A stretch of 64,000 nucleotides of DNA from contig NZ_JACKZY010000001.1 in the NCBI RefSeq assembly GCF_020833685.1, positions 570,578 to 634,577 of the forward strand, in the 5' to 3' direction. The notes beneath the pieces are model-generated. The model made no database searches, was not told the origin of the DNA, and saw nothing but the letters and a program-made list of their open reading frames with translations. Made by a program: the position numbers and the translations under genes. Positions 15,965-25,141 of the stretch are shown piece after piece. The stretch comes from Nitratireductor sp. B36. GTDB lineage: Bacteria; Pseudomonadota; Alphaproteobacteria; Rhizobiales; Rhizobiaceae. Position 1 is the stretch's first letter; every line of letters starts with the position of its first letter.

Positions 15965-17707
15965 CTATTCGGAGCCGGACAAAGACACGGCCTCCGCGTC
16001 CCTACGCGTCTGAAACTTCTCACGCGCCTCCGCCTCTATCTTTTTTTGAACCCGACCATCAAGAGACGAATCGCGGCTGAGATAAACTGTCTGACTGGGG
16101 AAAGCGAAACCGGAACCGCCCTTGGCAATGACTTCCTGAAGCTCAAGAAGCAGTTCCTCCTGCACTTCCAGAAACTGGCCGAAATCCGGCGTCATGACCG
16201 TGGCGCGAACTTCTACGTCGATGGAGGATGAACCAAAGCCGATCAGCCTGATGCGCGGCGTTCCGCTGCCCGTTTCCACCATGGGATGCGCGGCAATGGT
16301 TTTGCGCATTTCCTCCAGGATCCACATAAGCTGAAGGCGGGAGGTCTCGTAGCGCAGCCCAAGCACATGCCGGAAAAGACACTTGTTGCGCAGCGAGAAA
16401 TTCACAATGTGCATCTTCGCAAGATCAGAATTGGGAACCGTGGCCAACGTTCCGTCCAACCCGCGAATTCGTGCAGAACGCGGTCCGATCGCTTCGACCG
16501 TGCCACTGCTTGCGCCATACTGGATGTAGTCGCCTATCCGAAAGGGACGATCCGCGAAGAGTGAGACTCCGCCAAACAGGTTCTCCACCGTGGACTGCGC
16601 GGCAAGGGCAAGGGCAACACCGCCCACGCCCACACCTGCGATCAGACCAAGTGCAGGAATCCCGATCTTGTCGGCGCCATAGACCAGAACCGCACCAGCA
16701 GCAGCAAGACCACCCACGCGCGCCACCAGGCGCAGAAGATTGGCATCGTAACTCTGGTCCGGGATGGCCGGCAGCGCAATGATCAATTCAACCACCAGAT
16801 GGCAGACGAGCAGTACCAGCCACGCAAGGGCGAAATAGAGGAGAACGGTCGTGACCACGATCTCCATCGTCGCGAAGAAGCCGGCCAACCCCGTCTGGTA
16901 GCCTGCAAAATAGTGGGCGCCCCAAACCATTCCACCGAGCAGCAGCGGCACGGTTATCGATCGCAACAAGCCGCCGATCGAGCGGTGCCCCGTCTCGACG
17001 CCGCGCATCAGGATCCCCCAGCCGATGGTGATGACCCCGATGCCGATCCAGACCGCTGCAGTAAGAAGTGCTTTCCAAAGCTGAGTGCCCAGAAAGGGCT
17101 TCATCAGAACATCCGGCAAAGCATTGATGAAACCGTAGGGGAAAAAGGGGCCGGTAAAGGAGCGCACCTCATCGGTCCAGTTATCGTAAGCCGAGTGATG
17201 CAGTGGCGGTAATGCGATGATGCGCTCATGGAATTCCGGCAGGCGCTCAACCGTCGCGGCGGAAAACAGGAACTCCCCAGCGCGTGCGCCTTCTTCCTGC
17301 CGAACGATCTCCATCTCGGTGCCCGGGATGGTCCAGCCCTCGGGCAGGTCCTCGGTGCCGCCGGGAATCTGCTCCGCAGCGACGGAAGGCAGGCGCATGA
17401 GAATATCCACCAGTTGCGCCACGCGCAGGCTGGCCACTTCGGCGCGCTGGGCTTCAGGAATGGCGCTCATATCGAGAGCGCGGGCCGCGCGCGCAAAACT
17501 GTCGAACAGCTGATCAGCGCCTCGCGCACTCTTGCGCGCCCTGTAATCAAGATAGGTCTGCTCCACCTCCTCCGCGATCTCGATGAAGGAGTAATAGGTC
17601 GCCCTTGGTGACGAAGTATCGAGCGGGGCCAACGGTGAAACCGTCTGTTCCTGAGCGGTCGCCGATAAAGCGATGAAGAAGCTGAAGAACACAAGAATGA
17701 AACGCAA
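15965..17707 (-). CDS. MscS-family mechanosensitive channel
   Basis: 580 residues. A signal peptide (RFILVFFSFFIALSATAQ) leads a ~170-residue periplasmic domain, then four or more helices, the pore helix (GVGGVALALAAQSTVENLFGG in outline) and the MscS beta domain (FRIGDYIQYG, VEAIGPRSARIR). The start is TTG at 17707: GGAGGAA lies seven bases upstream and the signal peptide begins there, whereas the longer frame from 17809 has no such site. It would act as an inner-membrane emergency valve. The extended N-terminus is typical of larger MscS paralogues such as YbdG/MscM types. Confidence 0.88.
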   Translation of the reverse strand: MRFILVFFSFFIALSATAQEQTVSPLAPLDTSSPRATYYSFIEIAEEVEQTYLDYRARKSARGADQLFDSFARAARALDMSAIPEAQRAEVASLRVAQLVDILMRLPSVAAEQIPGGTEDLPEGWTIPGTEMEIVRQEEGARAGEFLFSAATVERLPEFHERIIALPPLHHSAYDNWTDEVRSFTGPFFPYGFINALPDVLMKPFLGTQLWKALLTAAVWIGIGVITIGWGILMRGVETGHRSIGGLLRSITVPLLLGGMVWGAHYFAGYQTGLAGFFATMEIVVTTVLLYFALAWLVLLVCHLVVELIIALPAIPDQSYDANLLRLVARVGGLAAAGAVLVYGADKIGIPALGLIAGVGVGGVALALAAQSTVENLFGGVSLFADRPFRIGDYIQYGASSGTVEAIGPRSARIRGLDGTLATVPNSDLAKMHIVNFSLRNKCLFRHVLGLRYETSRLQLMWILEEMRKTIAAHPMVETGSGTPRIRLIGFGSSSIDVEVRATVMTPDFGQFLEVQEELLLELQEVIAKGGSGFAFPSQTVYLSRDSSLDGRVQKKIEAEAREKFQTRRDAEAVSLSGSE

Positions 17708-17868
17708 TGGAAATTCCTCCAGATTGGCGCTGGATCGACCCGCCAAACACCGCGCGTTCGTGCGGTGGCAAAGCGCCTGTCCAACCGTACCGTTCGCTGG
17801 GTTGTGCAAGCGTAACCTCGACAGGCGTTAAGGGCGGTTTAACAATTGGCCTGCGCGGTGCCGCCGTC

Positions 17869-18459
17869 TTACGGCAAGGCGGAGCGGGCTACCTGCCGCA
17901 CATGCCAGGCCAGCAGCGCCATCGAAAAACCGACAGAAACGAGCTTGATCCCAAGAAGAAGACCGATCAGCCAGACCGCCACTTGCGGAAGGCTCCACCA
18001 CAGGATCAGTGAAAGGACAATTCCCAGCAATCCGCTTGCGAGTACCCAATGCCAGTTCGGAAACGGCCGAATGGTGAGCGCAAAAACCAGCTTTGCAATT
18101 CCTTCGATCATGAAGAACACGATCAGAAGCAATGTAATTGTCACAAGTCCCTGGCCGCTGTCCCTGAGGAACAGGAGGCCGATCAGGACCGCCAGAGCGA
18201 CGGAGATGAGCTGAAGCCAGAAATGCGGCACCTTGCTGGCGCCAATCAGACTGACGGCCTGCGCCAGCCCGCTGATGATGAGCAACCAGCCCAGAAGGCT
18301 GATGACCGCGACGGATGAAATCGCCGGATAGACGATTGCAAGCACGCCAGCGGCCATCAGCACGGCTCCCTGGAGGAAGTACCAGATCCAGTAGCGGCGC
18401 ACCGTGTCTCTGACTGCGTCGCGAAAGACTTCAGATGCTTCTTCAAGCGACAGCGACAT
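17869..18459 (-). CDS. HdeD-family membrane protein (DUF308)
   Basis: 196 residues with six predicted hydrophobic helices and the repeated GxLLxxxG topology of HdeD/DUF308 proteins (LLGWLLIISGLAQAV, IEGIAKLVFAL). In Escherichia coli HdeD helps acid resistance at high cell density; a similar stress role here is inferred by family only. It lies upstream of the MscS gene on the same strand, with a 160-base gap, so co-transcription is possible. Confidence 0.85.
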   Translation of the reverse strand: MSLSLEEASEVFRDAVRDTVRRYWIWYFLQGAVLMAAGVLAIVYPAISSVAVISLLGWLLIISGLAQAVSLIGASKVPHFWLQLISVALAVLIGLLFLRDSGQGLVTITLLLIVFFMIEGIAKLVFALTIRPFPNWHWVLASGLLGIVLSLILWWSLPQVAVWLIGLLLGIKLVSVGFSMALLAWHVRQVARSALP

Positions 18460-18535
18460 ATGCGTTCCTTCCGCGATGCGCGATCTCAGGCGGTATAACG
18501 ATTGTTACACCCTGGAGAGCCCCAACAACCTCGTC

Positions 18536-19465
18536 TCAGAACCGAGCTGTAATGCTCGCCATGGTCAGATGACCGTCAAAGCGGTTTTCGACACCAAATT
18601 CCCAGTAGTGGCGTAGCGCGAAACTATAGGGACGCCCATTGATCGCCGTGCTGTAGGACAGAGCCGGCCCGATGCCGAAATTCTGTCCCTTGAAGGCACC
18701 CAGCGAGGCGCCGCTTCCCGTGTCGTCGCTGACCTGCTTGTAGGCGAAACCTGCCACACCGAGCGTCAAGCCATTGTCAAACACCTTGCCGATGGCGGCG
18801 TCCAGGTTGAGGCCCACACCGTTGCGGTAGTCCGAAGCGGAGTTTTTGAACTCGCCCGTCACGCCGAAGCTGGCCGAAAGCTCTATTCCCGGATCCTTCC
18901 AGATCTTGGTGAACCCCCAGGAGACGTTCACACCGAGATGATTCTTGCCGGCATTGGGCGCGAAGCCCGTGTCGTAGCGCCCGGTCGGCAGCCAAAGCGT
19001 GGTCGACAACGTATGGGAGAAGCCATTCTCGTTGCTCCAGCCGAGCTGGCCTTTGAGGGTGATATCGCCCATGCCCCAGCCGCTGGTTTCGACGTTTTGA
19101 CCAAGCGCGTTGGAGCCGGCCCTGAGGCGTGTATAGCTCGCATAGGGCACGGAGACCGTCAGTCCCAGGCGGGCGTTTAAAATCTCCTGCTCGGGCACCC
19201 AGGTCAGATTGGCTATGAACGGCGAGGCCGTCTTGCGGGCGTTCAGATCGATGGTTCCGCCATCCACGGAGGCGGCTGCATACCCGTCATAATACATAAA
19301 CGCCTGGGTGACGTAGAGCCCAGGTGGGGGTGTCACGCCCGCTCCAAAGGCGCTCGTTCCGGGTACGTAGAGACCCGCACCGCTTTCACCAGCCATGGCG
19401 GGTGCGCCTGCAATCAGCGCGGCGAGCAGTGCGCCGGACAAAGAAAGTTTCCGGGTGTTGATCAA
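18536..19465 (-). CDS. Outer-membrane MetA-pathway (SphA-like) protein
   Basis: 309 residues. A signal peptide ends near PAMAG, followed by alternating amphipathic strands (YASYTRLRAGS, TLWLPTGRYDTG, ITARF at the C-terminus) characteristic of the Phenol_MetA_deg family of outer-membrane beta-barrels. The terminal ARF agrees with barrel assembly. These proteins are linked to aromatic-compound uptake. The start is TTG with a G-rich region upstream; no better in-frame start has a signal peptide. The gene stands alone upstream of HdeD. Confidence 0.82.
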   Translation of the reverse strand: MINTRKLSLSGALLAALIAGAPAMAGESGAGLYVPGTSAFGAGVTPPPGLYVTQAFMYYDGYAAASVDGGTIDLNARKTASPFIANLTWVPEQEILNARLGLTVSVPYASYTRLRAGSNALGQNVETSGWGMGDITLKGQLGWSNENGFSHTLSTTLWLPTGRYDTGFAPNAGKNHLGVNVSWGFTKIWKDPGIELSASFGVTGEFKNSASDYRNGVGLNLDAAIGKVFDNGLTLGVAGFAYKQVSDDTGSGASLGAFKGQNFGIGPALSYSTAINGRPYSFALRHYWEFGVENRFDGHLTMASITARF

Positions 19466-19684
19466 GACGGTAGCCCCCCGTTTCTAGTATTACGGCGTAC
19501 CGTTCCTGGCATGTCCCGCCGCCTTACCTCCGAAGGAAGGCCGCGACCGCCGCGAACCGGCACACAGTTGCTGTGGCAGATACAGATATGCTGTAGCCGT
19601 GCCTCACAGGTCGCACTTTGTCCGCCCGTCGACTATCCGAATCGCGCACGCTTTCCGGATTTTTCATTTGGTATCGGGAGCGTC

Positions 19685-20986
19685 TCAATCCACCGCACGG
19701 CCGGCGGCTCCCGCCGGGCCATAGCGAAGCAGAAAGGCTACAAACAGCATCAGAGTGGATGCCATAACCATGAACAACGCCGTCACCCCGTAGCCATGGA
19801 GAAGCGGAACCATGAGCAATGGGACAAGGGTGGCACCGAAACCGCGCACCCCCCACGACCAAGCGGTGGCGCGTGCGCGCTTGGCGGCCGGAACAGATTC
19901 GGCCGCATATACGACGAGGACGGGCAGAAAGATCGCGATAGACAAATTGACCAAAAAGCCTGTCGCCATAAGCCAGACCGCCTCTTGCGCAAGGCCAAAC
20001 AGGACACCGAGCAGCGCCATGGCAAAACCGGTGAAGGCCAGCACGCTCCGTCGTTCAAAACGATCCACAACCAACCCGGCCAGGATGGCTCCTACCACCG
20101 GTCCAATGCTGGATACGCCGACATACAGAAGAGACTCACTGAGGCTCACACCTTTCTTGATGAGAACGGCGCCGGAAAGAAGCGGAAAGCCAATGGTCGA
20201 CCAGGGCGTCAAGAAATAAAGAAACAGGAGAAAACGTATTCTGGCATCCAGAAAGCCTCCCTCGCCCAATTGTCCGGAATCCGAAGTGGCGTCACCTGGC
20301 TGTGCAACATCGCCCCCCGGCCCGTTTTCCGCTTCTGACAAATTACTGTCTTGATGCCGGGCGCGGCTTGCCAGCCAAGCTCTGGATTCCGGAAGGCGGA
20401 GAAATATCAAAGCTCCCAACACCGCAAGGACGCCGCAAAGGACAAATGCCCAGCGCCAGCCATCCAGGCCGAGCGGGGCGAGAGGTGTCAGCCACCGAAC
20501 CAGGAAGGTCAGGACAAGCGGGCCTGTGGCGCCGAGCGCAACAGTGATCATCAACATCGCCCCCCTCCGGGCCGGCGGCAATATGTCGGTCAGATACGCG
20601 GCCATGAGAGGAGGATAAGCACCCAGTGCCAGACCCGAGAGCGCCCGTACCGCCGTCAGAAACGCGATATTGGGAGAAGCCGCCGCGAGCGCGGAGGTGA
20701 AAGCAATCCACACCATGAGTACGACGATGGTCGGACGTCGTCCAAATCGGTCTCCCGCCCATCCAGCTACAAATGCACCTGCTATGGCACCCAGATAAAC
20801 AGCCGAAAGCAGCGTGGAGAGCTCGTGCGGAGCAACATTGTGAGGCGGCGCAGAGAAGACCGCTGAAAGAATATTGCCGAGTGCGAATTCTGCGAGATCG
20901 AACCACAGCCCCAAGGCGCAGGCCCCAACGCTTGCCAAATGTATTGGCTGCAGTTTCTGGGATTCTGGTTCGGTGGAGTTGGTCAA
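19685..20986 (-). CDS. MFS transporter (metabolite:H+ symporter type)
   Basis: 433 residues with 12 hydrophobic helices in two halves. WAGDRFGRRPTIV (residues ~75-87) and LVVDRFERRS (second half) are the MFS loop 2-3 and 8-9 motifs. A 50-residue hydrophilic loop in the centre is rich in Gly, Ser and Gln. The pattern fits the metabolite:H+ symporter or aromatic-acid symporter branch; the substrate cannot be told from sequence. It is downstream of a small basic protein gene and divergent from the LysR gene at 21440, which likely controls it. Confidence 0.87.
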   Translation of the reverse strand: MTNSTEPESQKLQPIHLASVGACALGLWFDLAEFALGNILSAVFSAPPHNVAPHELSTLLSAVYLGAIAGAFVAGWAGDRFGRRPTIVVLMVWIAFTSALAAASPNIAFLTAVRALSGLALGAYPPLMAAYLTDILPPARRGAMLMITVALGATGPLVLTFLVRWLTPLAPLGLDGWRWAFVLCGVLAVLGALIFLRLPESRAWLASRARHQDSNLSEAENGPGGDVAQPGDATSDSGQLGEGGFLDARIRFLLFLYFLTPWSTIGFPLLSGAVLIKKGVSLSESLLYVGVSSIGPVVGAILAGLVVDRFERRSVLAFTGFAMALLGVLFGLAQEAVWLMATGFLVNLSIAIFLPVLVVYAAESVPAAKRARATAWSWGVRGFGATLVPLLMVPLLHGYGVTALFMVMASTLMLFVAFLLRYGPAGAAGRAVD

Positions 20987-21136
20987 GGCCGCCCGCGATC
21001 AGATATGTTTAGCAACATTCGCCAATCGCTGCATAAGGCAGACGCTACAACGATACAACCAGATCACCAAAAAGGGTGCCTACCCGCCTACGGGAAAGTC
21101 TATGCACAACCATGGGCGCTCCAAATCACGCGGTTC

Positions 21137-21343
21137 TCATTGGCCAATACATGCACGGCAACCGGCTGACCGTCTCCCTGCAAATAGGCGTCCTAGGGCC
21201 AAACACCATTGACGAATGATTCTGGCCCGTTCGGCCCGCCCCCGCTGGCGGATCCGATCAATCATTTCCTGATCGATTCCGGTGGCTGTTGCCGGATGGA
21301 AGCATTTTTTCTCGCTTCTAATGTTAGAAAATTTTCTATCCAT
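21137..21343 (-). CDS. Small basic protein (68 residues), divergent from a LysR gene
   Basis: The ATG at 21343 is preceded by a GAGAGG ribosome site, three bases before it. The product is rich in arginine, with an amphipathic segment (IDRIRQRGRAERARIIRQ) and a more hydrophobic segment near WCLALGRLF, in the style of small DUF1127-like basic proteins of alphaproteobacteria, though I do not recognise a family. Its first codons carry a palindrome similar to the one directly upstream of the LysR gene, suggesting common control. It lies 150 bases upstream of the MFS gene on the same strand. Short length leaves doubt. Confidence 0.5.
   Translation of the reverse strand: MDRKFSNIRSEKKCFHPATATGIDQEMIDRIRQRGRAERARIIRQWCLALGRLFAGRRSAGCRACIGQ
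21316..21338. promoter_or_regulatory. Clustered palindromes at the 5' end of the small basic gene
   Basis: Two overlapping dyads: TTCTAA/TTAGAA separated by TG (21316-21329) and the perfect 14-base palindrome TAGAAAATTTTCTA (21325-21338). The latter lies in codons 2-7 of the small gene. The half-site TTAGA/TCTAA also forms the dyad at 21420-21438. Likely binding site of the LysR protein encoded at 21440. Confidence 0.5.
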
Positions 21344-21419
21344 AATCCTCTCTCTTTCTCCTTGCCTCGTTAAACTTAAAGATTTTATGGAGCTTTTGCT
21401 TGTCAGAAAATCTCTGCCT

Positions 21420-21438
21420 ATGTTAGATTTTCTAACAT
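21420..21438. promoter_or_regulatory. Palindrome directly upstream of the LysR start codon
   Basis: ATGTTAGA and TCTAACAT are perfect 8-base complements around TTT, ending two bases before the LysR ATG. No ribosome site fits between them, so the LysR mRNA may be leaderless or start translation with a weak site. The position implies autoregulation by blocking transcription or initiation. Confidence 0.55.
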
Positions 21439-21439
21439 T

Positions 21440-22345
21440 ATGAGAGAGATTGATATCGGCTGGCTGCCGTTGAATTCACTGCGGGCCCTGGCTGCATTTC
21501 ACGAAGCGGGGTCTGTGGGAGCGGCAGCGCGCGCGCTCAATGTCACGCATGGGGCGATCAGCCAACATTTGCGAAGCCTCGAAGATCGGCTGCAGAGAAA
21601 TTTGTTTGTCCGTTCAGGAAACCGGCTGGTCATGTTGCCGGAGGCCGCCAGCTTGGCCGAAAATTTGCTGCGCAGCTTTCGCAGCATAGGTGGAGATGTC
21701 GAACGCTTCAGGCGTGATGAGAATATCTTGAACATCACGGTCACCCCGCATTTCGCACAACATTGGTTGCTGCCTCGTCTCGGAGCCTTCCTCCAACGTC
21801 ACCCAGAAATCGACTTGCGCATCAACACCGATGCCACGGTACACGATCTCGTATCCGGCGATTTTGATGCCGCGGTGCGACACGGCGATGGAGACTGGCC
21901 GGGGTTAAACTGTGAAAAGTTGCTCGAGGGGTGGGATGTCGTCGTGGCAGCGCCTTCGGTCATCGAGAGCGGAAGCATTGAGACGCCCGCCGACCTGACA
22001 GAACTGCCTTGGGTGCTGGACGAGGACAGGGAAAAGGAAATGGCCCTGTGGTTTGCCGAACATGGCGTGGCATACGAAACCCACACACGCGTCACGCGCC
22101 TGCCGAGCGCCCTAACGCTCGTCGCGGCCCTCGATGGGTATGGCGTGGCATGGCTGCCTCATGTCTACGCAGCACCCTATCTGGCTTCAGGACGTCTGCG
22201 GCAACTGTTCAGTGGGGACAGGACAGGAGATCAAGCCATGCGTTACTATTATCTGTGCTGGGCCGACCACAAGAACCGCCCGGCCTTCAGAACGTTCCGG
22301 CAGTGGATCAAACGTCGGATTTCAGAGGAAGCCGACTCCATCTGA
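21440..22345 (+). CDS. LysR-family transcriptional regulator (GcvA-like)
   Basis: 301 residues. The N-terminus (LPLNSLRALAAFHEAGSV, THGAISQHLRSLEDRL) is the GcvA/AmpR-type winged helix, followed by the effector-binding domain (from ~residue 95). It is divergent from the small basic gene and the MFS permease, its probable targets, and shares TTAGA/TCTAA dyads with the small gene. The ATG at 21440 begins the family-typical WLPLNSLRAL segment and is the only sensible start. Ligand unknown. Confidence 0.9.
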   Translation: MREIDIGWLPLNSLRALAAFHEAGSVGAAARALNVTHGAISQHLRSLEDRLQRNLFVRSGNRLVMLPEAASLAENLLRSFRSIGGDVERFRRDENILNITVTPHFAQHWLLPRLGAFLQRHPEIDLRINTDATVHDLVSGDFDAAVRHGDGDWPGLNCEKLLEGWDVVVAAPSVIESGSIETPADLTELPWVLDEDREKEMALWFAEHGVAYETHTRVTRLPSALTLVAALDGYGVAWLPHVYAAPYLASGRLRQLFSGDRTGDQAMRYYYLCWADHKNRPAFRTFRQWIKRRISEEADSI

Positions 22346-22401
22346 TCACCTCTTGACCATTGGACCGCAGCAGAAAGCCGGCACAGGCACCGGCGGCAGG
22401 C

Positions 22402-23490
22402 CTACCCCAGCGCCCGCGCAAGGGTGACGGAAGGCGTTTCCCCATACACTGATCGGTATAACGCGGCGAACCGTCCAAGGTGGAGAAAACCGTTGTGCAT
22501 CGCGACCTTGGTCACAGTCATGCCCGGCTCAGGCTTTAGGAGACTCTCACGAGCAAACGCCAGATACCGACGCTGCAGATACTGCAACGCTGTCATGCCT
22601 GTTCGGTTGCGGATAATCGCCTCCACGGTTCGCAGCGCCAGCCCTGCTCCCTCACATAAACCGTGAAGCCCGATGGGATCTTCGCGATGCTCGTCGATGA
22701 GGCGCTCCATACGCGCCATACAGGCCGTCTGTCGTTGATGAGCCAGGTGGTCGCGCTTTGCTTCCCCCTCAACCAACACGCCGAGGAGCGTTGTAACAAC
22801 ATGTTCGCGGAGCAGCCTTAGTGCAGAAGCGCTCTCCACCGAGCACAGCGCATCTACCGAATGCGCCTGCAGCATCCGCGTGGCACTCAAATACACCTGA
22901 ACCAGCGCCCGAAACCGTTTGGGATCCGGCGCCATAAAGGATGCGGGATTGAGAAAGACTTCGGGGTGCTCACGCCCGTAGAGCATGGAGGCGGCTCTGC
23001 GAAATGCTTCGTGCCTGACGACCACCCCTCCTATTTCTGCCGGTCCGTTTGTGCGCACCAGCGGCGTTTGGCCCGGAACCCTTGAAACGACCCGACCTTC
23101 CAGAAAGTCCCGCCCATCAAACAGGATATTTTTTTCGTTCAGCACGGGAAACAGGAACGTGATTGAGGGTTTGGCTCCACCCATGAATTCCGATCTTAAC
23201 GCTACGGGATGGGAGAGAGAAACACCGCGAACTGCCACACCGTCGGTTAGGCTGCTGACCCTGACAGACGCCTCAAACGCCCCGTTTGCGGCGGGCACCA
23301 CGCCGAAACGGCCGCCGGGAATCGCCTGGGCGAAACGTTCGAGGTCCCGGAAGGTGTGAAAACAGGAATTCGCGGGGTTGTATGGATCAGATTCCCCGGC
23401 TTCAGCCGCGCCGCCGCCGGACCTGTCAGCCTGCTCCCGCACCACTTGTTCCCGCATGCGGCTTCCGCGATCCGCTTCTTCGCGCAGCAC
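22402..23490 (-). CDS. AraC-family transcriptional regulator
   Basis: About 362 residues from the GTG at 23490. The last ~100 residues form a double helix-turn-helix (LHGLCEGAGLALRTVEAIIRNRTG, VAMHNGFLHLGRFAALYRSVYGETP in outline), typical of AraC/XylS. The N-terminal part is an AraC-type ligand domain without a recognised cupin signature. The start is uncertain: GTG at 23490 follows GGGAGGG, ATG at 23457 has weaker support, and upstream sequence is not protein-like. It sits downstream of the choloylglycine-hydrolase family gene on the same strand and may respond to a related compound. Confidence 0.82.
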   Translation of the reverse strand: MLREEADRGSRMREQVVREQADRSGGGAAEAGESDPYNPANSCFHTFRDLERFAQAIPGGRFGVVPAANGAFEASVRVSSLTDGVAVRGVSLSHPVALRSEFMGGAKPSITFLFPVLNEKNILFDGRDFLEGRVVSRVPGQTPLVRTNGPAEIGGVVVRHEAFRRAASMLYGREHPEVFLNPASFMAPDPKRFRALVQVYLSATRMLQAHSVDALCSVESASALRLLREHVVTTLLGVLVEGEAKRDHLAHQRQTACMARMERLIDEHREDPIGLHGLCEGAGLALRTVEAIIRNRTGMTALQYLQRRYLAFARESLLKPEPGMTVTKVAMHNGFLHLGRFAALYRSVYGETPSVTLARALG

Positions 23491-23621
23491 CACAGCCCTC
23501 CCGATACGTTCACGGTGACGCGAGCATAACGAAAAACAGATCGACGCCCAAGCCTCAAGTTTCCACGAAACAACTGGCTGGGGGCAGACAGGCGCAAGAT
23601 GAAAATTCTTTGAGGAGGTCC

Positions 23622-23648
23622 GCCCACGGCTCGGTTTGGGCCGTGGGC
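23622..23648 (-). terminator. Hairpin downstream of the choloylglycine hydrolase gene
   Basis: The arms GCCCACGGC and GCCGTGGGC are perfect 9-bp complements around a 9-base loop, 11 bases past the hydrolase stop. Downstream on the minus strand no clean U-tract follows until AATTTT about 20 bases on. Confidence 0.5.
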
Positions 23649-23659
23649 ATTGCATATTC

Positions 23660-24715
23660 TTAGAAGGGAGCCTTTTCGCTCTTTTCGAATGCACCGGTTA
23701 CATCCCCGGCGAGGGAAATGTTATCCGGGTCGAGCATCATGACCGGCGAACCTTCGGAAAGGTCGAACTTCCCGAGCTCGGCCCAGATCACGTTCGGGCT
23801 TGTCGTCAGTTCGAAGAAGTAGCGCCCCTCAGACAGGTTGATAGCCGTGCGATACTCAGTGTTGTAGATACCAAACCCTCCATACGGCGCGCCGAACGGC
23901 ACAGAAACATTGCGGGCGATCGCCAAGACGCCGGCAACGGCCTGCTGCTCGTTTTCAGGCTCGGGAAGCATTGCCGAATAGTAAGCGGCGCGCTGGAAGC
24001 GGTCCGTCGCCTTCACGTTGCCCGGAAGAGGCGTGTTGCTGCTGGGCTCGCTGAAATCCATCTTGGCCAAAAGCGCCAATTGTTCATCATAGGCAGGATC
24101 GTTCGTGACAATGCGGTAATCCTTGCCGTGGTGAACCACCGCTTTGCCGTCGATATACTCGATCACGGCCGAATCGCCCGAAGCATCCTCCATCACCAGA
24201 TGGAGCGTGCCCTTGTGGCCGTTGACTTCCGCCATGACCACCTGAACCTTCTCGAGTTCGGCCAGCGCCTCGGCAACCGTAGCCGCATTGTCGAGCACAT
24301 ATTGCCCCCAAAGCGCAATTTGAAGACCCGGCTTGTTGGGGTCCCGCTCGGGAAGATCGGTAGCGCTCAGATAAAGCAGGTGAACGGCAAGACCCTTTTC
24401 GTTGAATCCGTCCACCGCTCCGACACCGTACACGGTGGTAACAATTGACCCATATTTCGACGTCCATTTGGCCGGGTTATCGGAAATCAGTCGTTCCTCG
24501 CCCACCAGGCCGCCATCGCGTTCCATCCCACGCGGAAACACGGTCAACACCGGTTCGGTCGTTTCGGGCCAATCCATGGTTCGGCTGACGAAAACACCGA
24601 GGCTGTTATCGTTCCACAGGACGCGCGAGCACGCCTGTGCTGATTGAAGAGGGATCGATACGATCGCGCTTGCAGCAAGAAGAATACTTACTGCGCGATG
24701 AAACCTGGTCTTCAT
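23660..24715 (-). CDS. Exported linear amide C-N hydrolase (choloylglycine hydrolase/penicillin V acylase family)
   Basis: 351 residues. The signal peptide ends at SAQA, and the next residue, Cys29 (CSRVLW), is the expected N-terminal nucleophile of the Ntn-hydrolase fold, released by signal cleavage. DWPE and the internal NLSEGRYFFELT region fit the family. Members hydrolyse bile salts, penicillin V or N-acyl-homoserine lactones; an exported enzyme in a soil or marine alphaproteobacterium is more likely an acyl-amide or AHL hydrolase than a bile-salt enzyme, but this is inference. The ATG at 24715 has a GGGA site and begins the signal peptide. Confidence 0.88.
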   Translation of the reverse strand: MKTRFHRAVSILLAASAIVSIPLQSAQACSRVLWNDNSLGVFVSRTMDWPETTEPVLTVFPRGMERDGGLVGEERLISDNPAKWTSKYGSIVTTVYGVGAVDGFNEKGLAVHLLYLSATDLPERDPNKPGLQIALWGQYVLDNAATVAEALAELEKVQVVMAEVNGHKGTLHLVMEDASGDSAVIEYIDGKAVVHHGKDYRIVTNDPAYDEQLALLAKMDFSEPSSNTPLPGNVKATDRFQRAAYYSAMLPEPENEQQAVAGVLAIARNVSVPFGAPYGGFGIYNTEYRTAINLSEGRYFFELTTSPNVIWAELGKFDLSEGSPVMMLDPDNISLAGDVTGAFEKSEKAPF

Positions 24716-25048
24716 CTCATTCCCTTTCTGTCCGAAATCGGCTTTGTGCGAGCAATGGGCGATCTGGACCAGAACCAGCGGCTCTCGTCCCCAAACCGGC
24801 CACAACAACGAGCGACAGCGCTTGACGACGCGACCGCAGCGGCGCGAAATAGACCGCGTTGTGTCCGATCCGACTATCCAATTCTCGCAAGATACTGGAA
24901 ATTGAGGTTCCTGCGTCTCGCAATGAGAGGAAAGACCAAAGCAGGGTTAACCGCATCATAAGCGCAGCGTTCACACGGGGCTTGGGTAGGATCTGTTGCC
25001 CGTGCGCCGAGCTGTAAGCCATGTGCCAGGAATGGACCCGATTGAAAC
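24716..25048. other. Intergenic region upstream of choloylglycine hydrolase
   Basis: No supported gene is seen in these 333 bases. It should hold the hydrolase promoter on the minus strand and the 3' trailer of tRNA-Arg. I found no strong palindrome. Confidence 0.4.
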
Positions 25049-25125
25049 TGGCGATCCCGGCAGGATTCGAACCTGCGACCATCGGCTTAGAAGGCCGGTG
25101 CTCTATCCAACTGAGCTACGGGACC
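25049..25125 (-). tRNA. tRNA-Arg(TCT)
   Basis: A 77-base cloverleaf is readable on the minus strand: acceptor GGTCCCG pairing with CGGGATC (one G-U pair), D-arm GCTCAGTTGGATAGAGC, anticodon loop CTTCTAA giving anticodon TCT, T-arm GCAGGTTCGAATCCTGC, and encoded CCA. It decodes AGA codons. Confidence 0.95.
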
Positions 25126-25141
25126 GAGGTGTGGCGCTAAT

